Assembly: GCA_009778255.1 (NCBI GenBank)
Contig: WRKD01000105.1
Span: 1-6,602 of the forward strand
Direction: 5' to 3'
Source: Bacillota bacterium
Lineage (GTDB): Bacteria; Bacillota; Dehalobacteriia; UBA4068
Length of the DNA stretch: 6,602 nucleotides
In this document: positions 1 to 5,596 of the stretch, piece by piece
Numbering within the stretch: the first letter of the stretch is position 1
How the letters are laid out: each line of letters begins with the position of its first letter
Made by a program: the position numbers and the translations under genes
Notes under the pieces: model-generated
Told to the model about the DNA's origin: nothing
What the model saw: the letters and a program-made list of their open reading frames with translations, nothing else
The model's database searches: none

Positions 1-295
1 AGGTATGAGGGGCGGCCCCGGCGAAACCCGCTACGATTACGGCTTGTTTCGCGGTGGTGATTTGGTAGTGATTTCGGATTTGTGCAAAATGCGCCCTGAT
101 CCACAAAGCGGAATTCTCTATGTAACGGAAATTTTCCCCGGCGTGATGAAAGATATGATAAGAAAAGCCACCGCTTGGGATATCGATCTTTCCCAAGCAC
201 TTCCGGCAAAAGAGCCTACGCATGAAGAATTAAAGGTTTTACGTATGCAAGTAGACCCATCGCGCATTTATTTAGGGAGGAAGAAGAAAGGGTAA
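1..295 (+). CDS. CoA-transferase family I, beta subunit (3' end only)
   Basis: This is the C-terminal part (about 97 residues) of a gene that enters from the left edge. The frame is open to base 1, so the internal ATG at 5 is not the start. The visible protein resembles the C-terminal end of glutaconate-type/IpdB-type CoA-transferase beta subunits: a glycine-rich GGPG stretch, then GGDLVVISDL, the pattern DPQSGILYVTEIFPGV, a TAWDI element and the terminal PTHEELKVLR...VDPSRIYLG tail. Such enzymes are alpha/beta heteromers that move CoA between an acyl-CoA and a free carboxylic acid in the cytoplasm. The N-terminal region, where glutaconate CoA-transferase carries its catalytic glutamate, lies outside the window. 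It is therefore unknown whether this is a true transferase or a hydrolase/lyase-like relative. The alpha subunit gene would be expected just upstream. The stop is 4 bases before the ferredoxin gene, so co-transcription with the oxidoreductase genes is likely. Family call fairly secure; substrate unknown. Confidence 0.75.
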   Translation, partial: GMRGGPGETRYDYGLFRGGDLVVISDLCKMRPDPQSGILYVTEIFPGVMKDMIRKATAWDIDLSQALPAKEPTHEELKVLRMQVDPSRIYLGRKKKG

Positions 296-299
296 TGTT

Positions 300-494
300 A
301 TGAAAAAAGTAGAGTTTTCGGTCAATGATTGGTGTAAATCCTGCGGGGTTTGCGCGGCTTTTTGTGCGGTCGAGGCTTTGATAGTGGAATACGGGGAAAA
401 ACCCATGTTTTTACCGGAAAAATGTACAGGTTGTAAACTGTGCGCTTTACGTTGCCCCGATTTTGCCATTACAGTGGAGGTGAATGAGGTATGA
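300..494 (+). CDS. korD: 2-oxoacid:ferredoxin oxidoreductase, delta (ferredoxin) subunit
   Basis: A 64-residue bacterial-type 2[4Fe-4S] ferredoxin. Cluster motif 1 is C12-x2-C15-x2-C18-x3-C22 and motif 2 is C42-x2-C45-x2-C48-x3-C52-P53, so all eight cysteine ligands are present. The proline that usually follows the fourth cysteine is kept in motif 2 but is alanine (A23) in motif 1. Proteins of this size at the head of an alpha-beta-gamma oxidoreductase set are the delta subunit, which carries electrons from the catalytic core to soluble ferredoxin. The ATG at 300 is 4 bases after the CoA-transferase stop and is preceded by AAAGGG (287-292). Its TGA overlaps the alpha subunit ATG at 491 (ATGA). 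It could also be called vorC or porD if the complex uses another 2-oxoacid; the position makes the subunit role more certain than the substrate. Confidence 0.88.
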   Translation: MKKVEFSVNDWCKSCGVCAAFCAVEALIVEYGEKPMFLPEKCTGCKLCALRCPDFAITVEVNEV

Positions 495-1630
495 CGCTGA
501 AAAAAAACATCTTTGCCATGGGGAATGAAGCTATAACCGAAGGGGCTTTAGCGGCGGGCGCCCGTTTTTATGCGGGGTATCCTATTACTCCTTCTTCAGA
601 GATCGCCGAGCGTTCTTCAATACGCTTACCGCAATTAGGTGGCATGTTTGTGCAAATGGAAGATGAAATAGGCAGTATTGCAGCTGTTATAGGCGCCTCG
701 GCAGCCGGGGTAAAATCTTATACTGCCACCAGCGGGCCGGGCTTTTCTCTGATGCAGGAAAACTTAGGAGTAGCTGTAATGGGGGAAATCCCCTGTGTGA
801 TCGTTAATGTGCAACGCTCGGGTCCCAGCACTGGGCTGGCTACTAAACCGGCTCAGGGCGATGTGATGCAAGCTAAGTGGGGAACGCACGGGGATCATGG
901 CATTATCGCTTTGTCTCCTTCATCGGTGCAGGAATGTTACGATCTTACAATACGCGCCTTTAATTTGGCGGAACTCTATCGCACCCCGGTAATCCTTTTG
1001 GCCGACGAAATCATCGGCCACATGCGGGAAGGGTATTGCCCCCATTTGCCTAAGGAGATAATTGAGCGAAAAAAACCGTTGTGCGCAAACCGGGATTATA
1101 AACCTTATGATTTTTGCGGCGAAGAAAATGAAATTGCGCCTTTAGCCGCCTTTGGCAGCGAGTATATAACCAGGATCAACGGTAGCGGCCACGATGAAAG
1201 CGGTAATGCTTGCGGGCGTTTAGATAATGCCGATAAATTTATCCGCCATTATCATGAAAAATTCCAAAAGAATAGAGATGATATTATCGAAACTAAAAGT
1301 TTCGATCTTCAAGACGCAGAATATGCTATCATCACTTTTGGTTGTTCGGTGCGTAGCGGCAAAGCAGCTTTAAAGCTAGCCCGCCAAAAAGGCATAAAAG
1401 TGGGGTTACTGCAATTGGTTACCATTTGGCCCTTTCCTTATGAGCAAGTAGCAAAAATATGCGAGCAAGTACAAGGCGTAGTGGTTCCGGAGATGAATCT
1501 TGGCCAAATACAGGGGGAAATTCGTAAGGTATGTCCCACGCACTGCTCTTTATGGGGAATTAACCGTGTGGATAGTCAAATGATCACCCCTTATGAAATT
1601 CTGGCAAAACTGGAGGAGGCGGCTATATGA
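491..1630 (+). CDS. korA: 2-oxoacid:ferredoxin oxidoreductase, alpha subunit
   Basis: A 379-residue catalytic subunit of a four-subunit 2-oxoacid:ferredoxin oxidoreductase, which decarboxylates a 2-oxoacid with CoA to acyl-CoA, CO2 and reduced ferredoxin. The N-terminal half is the pyrimidine-binding (PYR) thiamine diphosphate domain: GNEAITEGALAAG (11-23), YPITPSSEIAE (30-40), the QMEDEI acidic motif (55-60), TATSGPG (78-84) and QRSGPSTGL (108-116). A long linker with the GHDESG element follows. The C-terminal part from about residue 275 (YAIITFGCSVRSGKAALKLA) is the transketolase C-terminal/domain II type, ending in IWPFP and the EMNLGQ motif. The length suits KorA/VorB proteins that lack the fused gamma domain. 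The start is supported by GGAGGT at 476-481 and by the ATGA overlap with the ferredoxin gene; the end overlaps the beta subunit gene (ATGA at 1627). The KorA-type sequence suggests 2-oxoglutarate, but branched-chain 2-oxoacid enzymes look alike. Confidence 0.92.
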   Translation: MTLKKNIFAMGNEAITEGALAAGARFYAGYPITPSSEIAERSSIRLPQLGGMFVQMEDEIGSIAAVIGASAAGVKSYTATSGPGFSLMQENLGVAVMGEIPCVIVNVQRSGPSTGLATKPAQGDVMQAKWGTHGDHGIIALSPSSVQECYDLTIRAFNLAELYRTPVILLADEIIGHMREGYCPHLPKEIIERKKPLCANRDYKPYDFCGEENEIAPLAAFGSEYITRINGSGHDESGNACGRLDNADKFIRHYHEKFQKNRDDIIETKSFDLQDAEYAIITFGCSVRSGKAALKLARQKGIKVGLLQLVTIWPFPYEQVAKICEQVQGVVVPEMNLGQIQGEIRKVCPTHCSLWGINRVDSQMITPYEILAKLEEAAI

Positions 1631-2451
1631 ATTATATGGATTATCTGAAAACCCAAGATTTTCCTCTCTTCTGGTGCGGTGGTTGCGGTAACGGCGCCGT
1701 TTTGGGCGCCATAGTGCGTTCATTCGCGGCTCTTTGCTATAGCAAAGAAGAGACGGTGGTGGTTACCGGTATCGGCTGCTGGGGAAAAGCGGATGATTAT
1801 GTGACCACGAATTCATTTCATGGTACTCATGGACGGGCCCTGGCTTTTGCTACCGGCATCAAGCTGGCTAACCCTAAGCTTCAGGTGGTTGTATTGATGG
1901 GTGATGGCGACGGCGTAACTATCGGTGGCAATCACTTTATTCACGCTGCCCGTCGTAATGTAGATGTAACTGCGATTTTAGTAAACAACTACAATTATGG
2001 CATGACCGGCGGCCAGTATTCCGGCAGCACTCCTCTCAATTCTATAACTTCTACTTCTCGTTATGGGCATATAGAAGAGGGCTTCGATATTTGCCAACTG
2101 GCAATAGCTGCCGGGGCGCCTTTTGTGGCGCGTACTTCTTCGGATGACCCTTTAGCTATGCAGCGTTTTATTACCGCCGGTTTAAATAAAAAAGGCTTTT
2201 CTCTTATTGAAGTTATCGCACCTTGCCCCACTCATTTCGGCAAAAACAATGGCATGCGTAATGCCGCCGACTTAATGAAGTGGGTTAAAGAACGTTCCAT
2301 ATCCGTTGCGCGTGCTCACACTATGAATGAAGAGGAATTAGCGCTAAAACTTATAATGGGCATACTTACCGATACAGAAAGAGAGGATTATGGCTCTAAA
2401 TATTCTCGAGTGATCGCAGCGGCACAAGAGGGGAGGAGAGATATAAAGTGA
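1627..2451 (+). CDS. korB: 2-oxoacid:ferredoxin oxidoreductase, beta subunit (TPP-binding)
   Basis: A 274-residue thiamine diphosphate/metal-binding subunit. The TPP motif begins with GDGDG (92-96) and ends at N120-N121 in LVNNYNYGMTGGQYSGSTP, typical of KorB-type proteins. IGGNHFIHAARRN (99-111) and FHGTHGRALAFATGIK (64-79) are also characteristic. Four cysteines, C17 and C20 (WCGGCGNG), C51 (GIGC) and C200 (APCPTHFG), stand where the beta subunits of this family ligate a proximal [4Fe-4S] cluster; assigning them as ligands is inference from the family. The usual WCPGCG here reads WCGGCG. A strong ribosome binding site, GGAGGAGG (1612-1619), lies 7 bases before the ATG, which overlaps the alpha stop. 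A second in-frame ATG at 1636 is less well placed. The end overlaps the gamma subunit start (GTGA). This gene is essential for catalysis together with the alpha subunit. Confidence 0.93.
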   Translation: MNYMDYLKTQDFPLFWCGGCGNGAVLGAIVRSFAALCYSKEETVVVTGIGCWGKADDYVTTNSFHGTHGRALAFATGIKLANPKLQVVVLMGDGDGVTIGGNHFIHAARRNVDVTAILVNNYNYGMTGGQYSGSTPLNSITSTSRYGHIEEGFDICQLAIAAGAPFVARTSSDDPLAMQRFITAGLNKKGFSLIEVIAPCPTHFGKNNGMRNAADLMKWVKERSISVARAHTMNEEELALKLIMGILTDTEREDYGSKYSRVIAAAQEGRRDIK

Positions 2452-2984
2452 AGGAAACATGGCAGGTGATTTTTAGCGGTGTTGGCGGTCAGGGCCTAAT
2501 GCTGGCCGGAAAGCTGCTGGGAGACGCGGCTACCGGCTATGAAGGTAAATATGCTGTGATGACTTCGGCATATGGAGTGGAAAGCAGAGGAACATTTGCC
2601 AAATCGGATTGCCTTATCAGCAGTAGTGAAATAGATTATCCCGAGGTACTTAAACCCGATGTGGTGATCGCCCTCGCCGCGGTGGCTTATAAAAAATACG
2701 CGCCTTTACTTGCAAAAGGCACGGTCTTGCTTTACGACGATTCAATTGAGCCTCTGCCTTCTTATGCCGAACAAATTTGTTTGCCGCTGGCTAAAATAGC
2801 TAAGGAAGCCGGTAATCCCTTGGGTATCAATTTGGTGTCTTTGGGCGTATTGGTGCAGCAAACCGGTATTGTACAAGAGCTTTCGGTTATTAATGCCATT
2901 AAAGATGAGTTTGCGGGCAGGGAAAAGCAAATTATGCTTAACCTGCAATCATTTCAGGCCGGTATAAGGGCTAAGCAGATTTAA
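2448..2984 (+). CDS. korC: 2-oxoacid:ferredoxin oxidoreductase, gamma subunit
   Basis: A 178-residue gamma subunit of the 2-oxoacid:ferredoxin oxidoreductase (POR/KOR gamma domain), which forms part of the CoA-handling portion of the complex. The N-terminus has the family signature GVGGQG (11-16), followed by MLAGKLLGDAA. YGVESRGTFAKSDCLISS (42-59) matches the usual YGPE-RGG region, with V and T replacing P and G. DYPEVLKPDVVIAL (63-76) is also typical. Translation starts at GTG 2448, which overlaps the beta TGA (GTGA) and is preceded by GGGAGGAG. Starting at GTG removes the need for a downstream methionine; the next ATG (M18 inside the motif region) would delete the glycine signature. The stop TAA (2982-2984) overlaps the stop of the convergent antiporter gene, so there is no room for a terminator between the two coding regions. 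Confidence 0.92.
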   Translation: MKETWQVIFSGVGGQGLMLAGKLLGDAATGYEGKYAVMTSAYGVESRGTFAKSDCLISSSEIDYPEVLKPDVVIALAAVAYKKYAPLLAKGTVLLYDDSIEPLPSYAEQICLPLAKIAKEAGNPLGINLVSLGVLVQQTGIVQELSVINAIKDEFAGREKQIMLNLQSFQAGIRAKQI

Positions 2985-4306
2985 GAAGGTAGGCGAGGTT
3001 TTTTTAGCGCATAGCTCATGCCATGCCACAATGGTAAAATTATCGGGTAAAACAACCATGGTAAATGATGAGCAAGCGGCATGCCCAATGTTGTGGTAGC
3101 GGCTATGGAGAGCAAGCACCATGGTATAACACCGGCAAGCGGCAACACGGTTAGGGAAATATCTTTAGCTAAATCGTAGCGGCTGAATCCGTTTTCTTCA
3201 TAGGGCTTTACCATCATTTGCCCACAGATTACCACAGGAATTACTTGATTACAGCCACAGCATATGCCAGCCAAACCCAATGCCGTTGTTTTTAAAAACA
3301 AACCTAAACGCCCACAGGGCTTGGCTAATAGCTTATTTAAGCCGCTCAAGGCGTTTATGCCCAGTAAAATGCCGGAAAGTGCGCAAGCTATAAGAAGGAT
3401 GAGGGATGTTTTCAGCATAGCCCACATACCGCCGCCGTGAATAATATGATAAAGTGAGCTGCTTTGCTCAGGTTCAAAACCACGCATCAGGGCTAAAGCC
3501 AAGGTTTGCCAATTTATCCCTTGAGTGAAAAAGGCGATCAAACAAGCGCTGGCAGCACTTATTAGCATAGCAAATTTAATATCAAATTTTAATCCGCATA
3601 ATAATATAATAATAAGAGCCGGCATAAAAGGCAGCCAACCGATATTAAAGTATTGCGCAATATCTTGACGCAAAGCGGTTTCTCCGGCAATTAAAGGGTT
3701 ATGCAAAGAAAGTGGCAAATATAGCAAAGCGGTAATTATATATGGCCCCACAGTGGTTAATAAAGCCATTTTGATATTGCGGAAAATATCTGTTTCTGTA
3801 ACCGTGCTCAGTAAATGCAAAGTAGAAGCCATGGGTGAACCGCGATCTCCCACAATAGCAGCGGATATAATGGCTCCTGCCGTAAGGTAGGGATTAACAT
3901 TTCCGCCCCGGGCTAAAGTCATTAAAATCATGCCGATGGTGCCTACACTACCAAGCGAAGAGCCCAGTAATAAAGAGATGATACTAGTACTTAAAAAAGC
4001 AATAAAAATAAAAAAGGGCGGGCTTATAAAAGCGAGACCATAATAAACAAAAGAAGCTACCGTGCCGGCAGCCATCCACATAGCTGTGAGGCAGCCCAAA
4101 GAGAGCAAAATAGGTATAACTATCAATGCCTTCTTGGCGCCGTCTAAGCTCATATTTATTAAAGAATTAACTGAGTAGCCTCTTTTTAGGCATAAAGCAG
4201 AAAAATAAATATAACCGCAAAATAGTGGTAATCCCAGAAAAACATGATGTAATACCGCAGTTATAAGAGCCGAAACGATAAGGGTTAAGCCAAAAACGAC
4301 AGCCAT
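2981..4306 (-). CDS. NhaC-family Na+/H+ antiporter-like membrane protein
   Basis: A 441-residue, highly hydrophobic protein with about ten to twelve membrane segments by eye, acting in the cytoplasmic membrane. The first half fits the NhaC family (ion transporter superfamily): MWMAAGTVASFVYYGL (76-91), LLLGSSLGSVGTIGMIL (112-128) and the signature GAIISAAIVGDRGSPMASTLHL (144-165, D154 and S157). The second half begins with IIHGGGMWAMLKTSLILL (288-305), the NhaC repeat motif. The second signature, usually with an EDSGT-like core before PWN, is replaced by KDISLTVLPLAGVIPW (381-396). The protein has 12 cysteines, including GICCGC (347-352). It is a little shorter than usual NhaC proteins. The start at ATG 4306 has AGGGGA (4319-4314) 7 bases upstream and a strong promoter. 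Known relatives exchange Na+ for H+, or malate/lactate with ions (MleN); the substrate here is not determined. It runs opposite to the oxidoreductase operon and is probably expressed alone. Confidence 0.82.
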   Translation of the reverse strand: MAVVFGLTLIVSALITAVLHHVFLGLPLFCGYIYFSALCLKRGYSVNSLINMSLDGAKKALIVIPILLSLGCLTAMWMAAGTVASFVYYGLAFISPPFFIFIAFLSTSIISLLLGSSLGSVGTIGMILMTLARGGNVNPYLTAGAIISAAIVGDRGSPMASTLHLLSTVTETDIFRNIKMALLTTVGPYIITALLYLPLSLHNPLIAGETALRQDIAQYFNIGWLPFMPALIIILLCGLKFDIKFAMLISAASACLIAFFTQGINWQTLALALMRGFEPEQSSSLYHIIHGGGMWAMLKTSLILLIACALSGILLGINALSGLNKLLAKPCGRLGLFLKTTALGLAGICCGCNQVIPVVICGQMMVKPYEENGFSRYDLAKDISLTVLPLAGVIPWCLLSIAATTTLGMPLAHHLPWLFYPIILPLWHGMSYALKKPRLPS

Positions 4307-4326
4307 TTGTTCATCCCCTGTTTAGT

Positions 4327-4340
4327 GTAAAATGATTTAC
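4327..4340. repeat. Short inverted repeat in the NhaC-like leader
   Basis: GTAAA (4327-4331) and TTTAC (4336-4340) form a 5-base inverted repeat around ATGA. It lies between the predicted transcription start (about 4355) and the ribosome binding site of the antiporter gene. It could be an operator or a small leader hairpin, but five base pairs in AT-rich DNA can arise by chance. Confidence 0.3.
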
Positions 4341-4361
4341 CCGCTATTAAATGGCAAAAGT

Positions 4362-4390
4362 ACTATATCAAGCTCCAAATGCATTGTCAA
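4362..4390 (-). promoter_or_regulatory. Sigma-A type promoter of the NhaC-like gene
   Basis: Read on the minus strand, TTGACA (4390-4385, perfect -35) is followed after exactly 17 bases by TATAGT (4367-4362, 5 of 6 to TATAAT). Transcription would begin near G4355, giving a leader of about 49 bases to the ATG at 4306. This is the strongest promoter seen in the window. Confidence 0.8.
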
Positions 4391-4412
4391 TATGTTTTTT
4401 ATTTTTTAGTAA
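4384..4412 (+). promoter_or_regulatory. Weak candidate promoter for the DUF362 gene
   Basis: TTGTCA (4384-4389, 5 of 6 to the -35 consensus) is followed at 17 bases by TAGTAA (4407-4412), a poor -10 (3 of 6). It would overlap the -35 box of the divergent antiporter promoter, since ATTGTCAAT is nearly palindromic, so the two directions might compete for polymerase. The start would lie only about 15 bases before the ATG. Other AT-rich hexamers in 4307-4432, such as TAAAAT at 4328, are equally possible. Confidence 0.22.
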
Positions 4413-4432
4413 ACAAAAGGAGTGTAAGCTGA

Positions 4433-5482
4433 ATGGAAAACCGGGTATTTATTGCTGGTTGCGCTTCATATGATAACGCTTTTGCTGCCGTAAACCGCGT
4501 TCTTGATGCGTTTGGCGGTGCGAATGCCATTTTGAATGGACGTAAGCGCGTATTGGTAAAGCCAAATCTTATTATGCCGCGCAAGCCGGATGACGCCGCA
4601 ACTACACATCCGGCTGTAGTTGAGGCGGTTTGCGCCGCTTTTATTAAAGCTGGCGCCGAGGTATCGATCATCGACTCGACCGGCGGGCCGCATACTAAAA
4701 TACTGCTAAGAATGCTTTACGGCAGATGCGGCTTAACAGAAGCTGCCGAGCATAGCGGTGCAATATTATCTTTTGATACCTCAAGTAGAATGGTACATGT
4801 GGTAAATGGAAGAACAGTGCAAAAACTGGAGTTGCTTGCACCGGTGCTGGACGCTGAATTGGTAGTATCGGTAGGTAAAGCAAAAACCCATGGCTTTATG
4901 GCCATGACCGGATGTGTGAAAAACATGTTCGGCTGTATACCGGGTTTAGGAAAGCCAAATATGCATAGAAAATTTCCTCAGCGTCAAGATTTTGCCGCTA
5001 TGTTGCTGGATGTCTGCCAGCGTGTAGACCCAGGTTTTAGCATTTTAGATGGCGTGTGGGGAATGGAAGGCGCCGGGCCAACCGGTGGCGAACCAAAGCA
5101 TTTGGGTGTTATTATTGGCGGAGTTTCCCCATATTCTGTCGATTTAGCCCAGTGCTATTTAATGGGGCTGCGGCAAGACAGCGTACTTACTATAGAAGAA
5201 GCCGCCCGTCGGCTTCTCGCGCCGCCGGATGCGAATTTATTGACCTGGCAGGGCGATGACCCCCAACAGTTTAGGTCGAATTTTAAGCCGGCATTTCGCA
5301 ATAAAAATGATACAATACCGACGATAATGGATAACTGTGTTGGCTGTGGCGAGTGCGTTCGAATTTGTCCTCAAAACTGTATTAAGATACGCGAAGGTAA
5401 AGCCGAGATAAATGGCAAAGATTGTATTCGGTGTTATTGCTGCCATGAATTTTGTCCTTCGCAAGCATTGTCTTTGCACTGA
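4433..5482 (+). CDS. DUF362 protein with C-terminal 2[4Fe-4S] ferredoxin domain
   Basis: A 349-residue cytoplasmic iron-sulfur protein of unknown biochemical role. Residues 1 to about 290 form a DUF362 domain: VLVKPNLI (40-47), TTHP (57-60), IIDSTGGP (79-86), GKAKTHG (148-154), the VKNMFG stretch (162-167) leading to H178, and DGVWGMEGAGPTGG (206-219). The C-terminal ferredoxin has C302-x2-C305-x2-C308-x3-C312-P and C331-x2-C334-x2-C337-x3-C341-P, with extra cysteines C316 and C336. Proteins with this layout are common in anaerobic Firmicutes and archaea and are often just labelled iron-sulfur or 4Fe-4S proteins; a redox role is inferred from the clusters only. AGGAG (4418-4422) lies 10 bases before the ATG. 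It is divergent from the antiporter gene and has a 90-base gap plus its own leader before the next gene's binding site, so it may be transcribed alone or lead the right-hand genes. Confidence 0.88.
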   Translation: MENRVFIAGCASYDNAFAAVNRVLDAFGGANAILNGRKRVLVKPNLIMPRKPDDAATTHPAVVEAVCAAFIKAGAEVSIIDSTGGPHTKILLRMLYGRCGLTEAAEHSGAILSFDTSSRMVHVVNGRTVQKLELLAPVLDAELVVSVGKAKTHGFMAMTGCVKNMFGCIPGLGKPNMHRKFPQRQDFAAMLLDVCQRVDPGFSILDGVWGMEGAGPTGGEPKHLGVIIGGVSPYSVDLAQCYLMGLRQDSVLTIEEAARRLLAPPDANLLTWQGDDPQQFRSNFKPAFRNKNDTIPTIMDNCVGCGECVRICPQNCIKIREGKAEINGKDCIRCYCCHEFCPSQALSLH

Positions 5483-5518
5483 TCATTCTCAAACTGGCTT
5501 TGGTAGCGAATAAACAAA

Positions 5519-5548
5519 AGGCGAGATGACAGATAACAGAGGCGAGAT
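5519..5548. repeat. 9-base direct repeat, 21-base period
   Basis: AGGCGAGAT occurs at 5519-5527 and again, identical, at 5540-5548. The start-to-start spacing of 21 bases is two helical turns, so both copies face the same side of the helix, as expected for a tandem protein-binding site upstream of the metallophosphoesterase gene. The function is inference; a small duplication is the alternative. Confidence 0.4.
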
Positions 5549-5581
5549 AACTTAGCGGGCTTTAGTTGGTGTTTGAGCAAT

Positions 5582-5588
5582 AGGAGGG
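5582..5588 (+). promoter_or_regulatory. Ribosome binding site fixing the GTG start at 5597
   Basis: AGGAGGG lies 8 bases upstream of GTG 5597 and inside the longer reading frame that could begin at TTG 5573. Because the site is within that extension, and the protein family begins with MKVF-ISDLH, translation most likely starts at GTG 5597. Confidence 0.85.
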
Positions 5589-5596
5589 AAATCTTT

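Larger units (their letters stand above)
5483..5596. other. Non-coding gap with direct and inverted repeats
   Basis: This 114-base gap separates the DUF362 stop from the metallophosphoesterase GTG. It holds a 9-base direct repeat (5519-5527 and 5540-5548), a repeated GAT(A/G)AC word (5525, 5532, 5546) and a 7-base inverted repeat at its two ends (CTCAAAC 5488-5494, GTTTGAG 5571-5577). No convincing -35/-10 pair and no GC hairpin followed by a T run was found, so neither a promoter nor a terminator can be named here. Confidence 0.5.

Noticed and set aside
272..469. 65-codon open frame on the minus strand opposite korD
   Set aside because: It lies almost wholly opposite the ferredoxin gene, whose eight cysteines are in perfect spacing; no independent support for coding.
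2937..3005. Possible rho-independent terminator after korC (interrupted stem plus T7 run)
   Set aside because: The stem is broken by an internal loop, has a long weak loop, and ends 13 bases before the T run, which is explained by lysine codons on the other strand.
3030..3100. Repeated GGTAAA, CCATGG and CCACAA/TTGTGG words
   Set aside because: They fall in the antiporter coding region and reflect repeated Leu-Pro-Trp and similar residues rather than a non-coding structure.
4399..4926. Several open frames on the minus strand across the start of the DUF362 gene
   Set aside because: They are shadows of a clearly conserved + strand gene, lack ribosome binding sites and have no recognisable protein motifs.
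5573..5596. Eight-codon N-terminal extension of the metallophosphoesterase from TTG 5573
   Set aside because: The extension contains the AGGAGGG ribosome binding site itself, and the family starts at the MKVF-ISDLH strand; GTG 5597 fits better.
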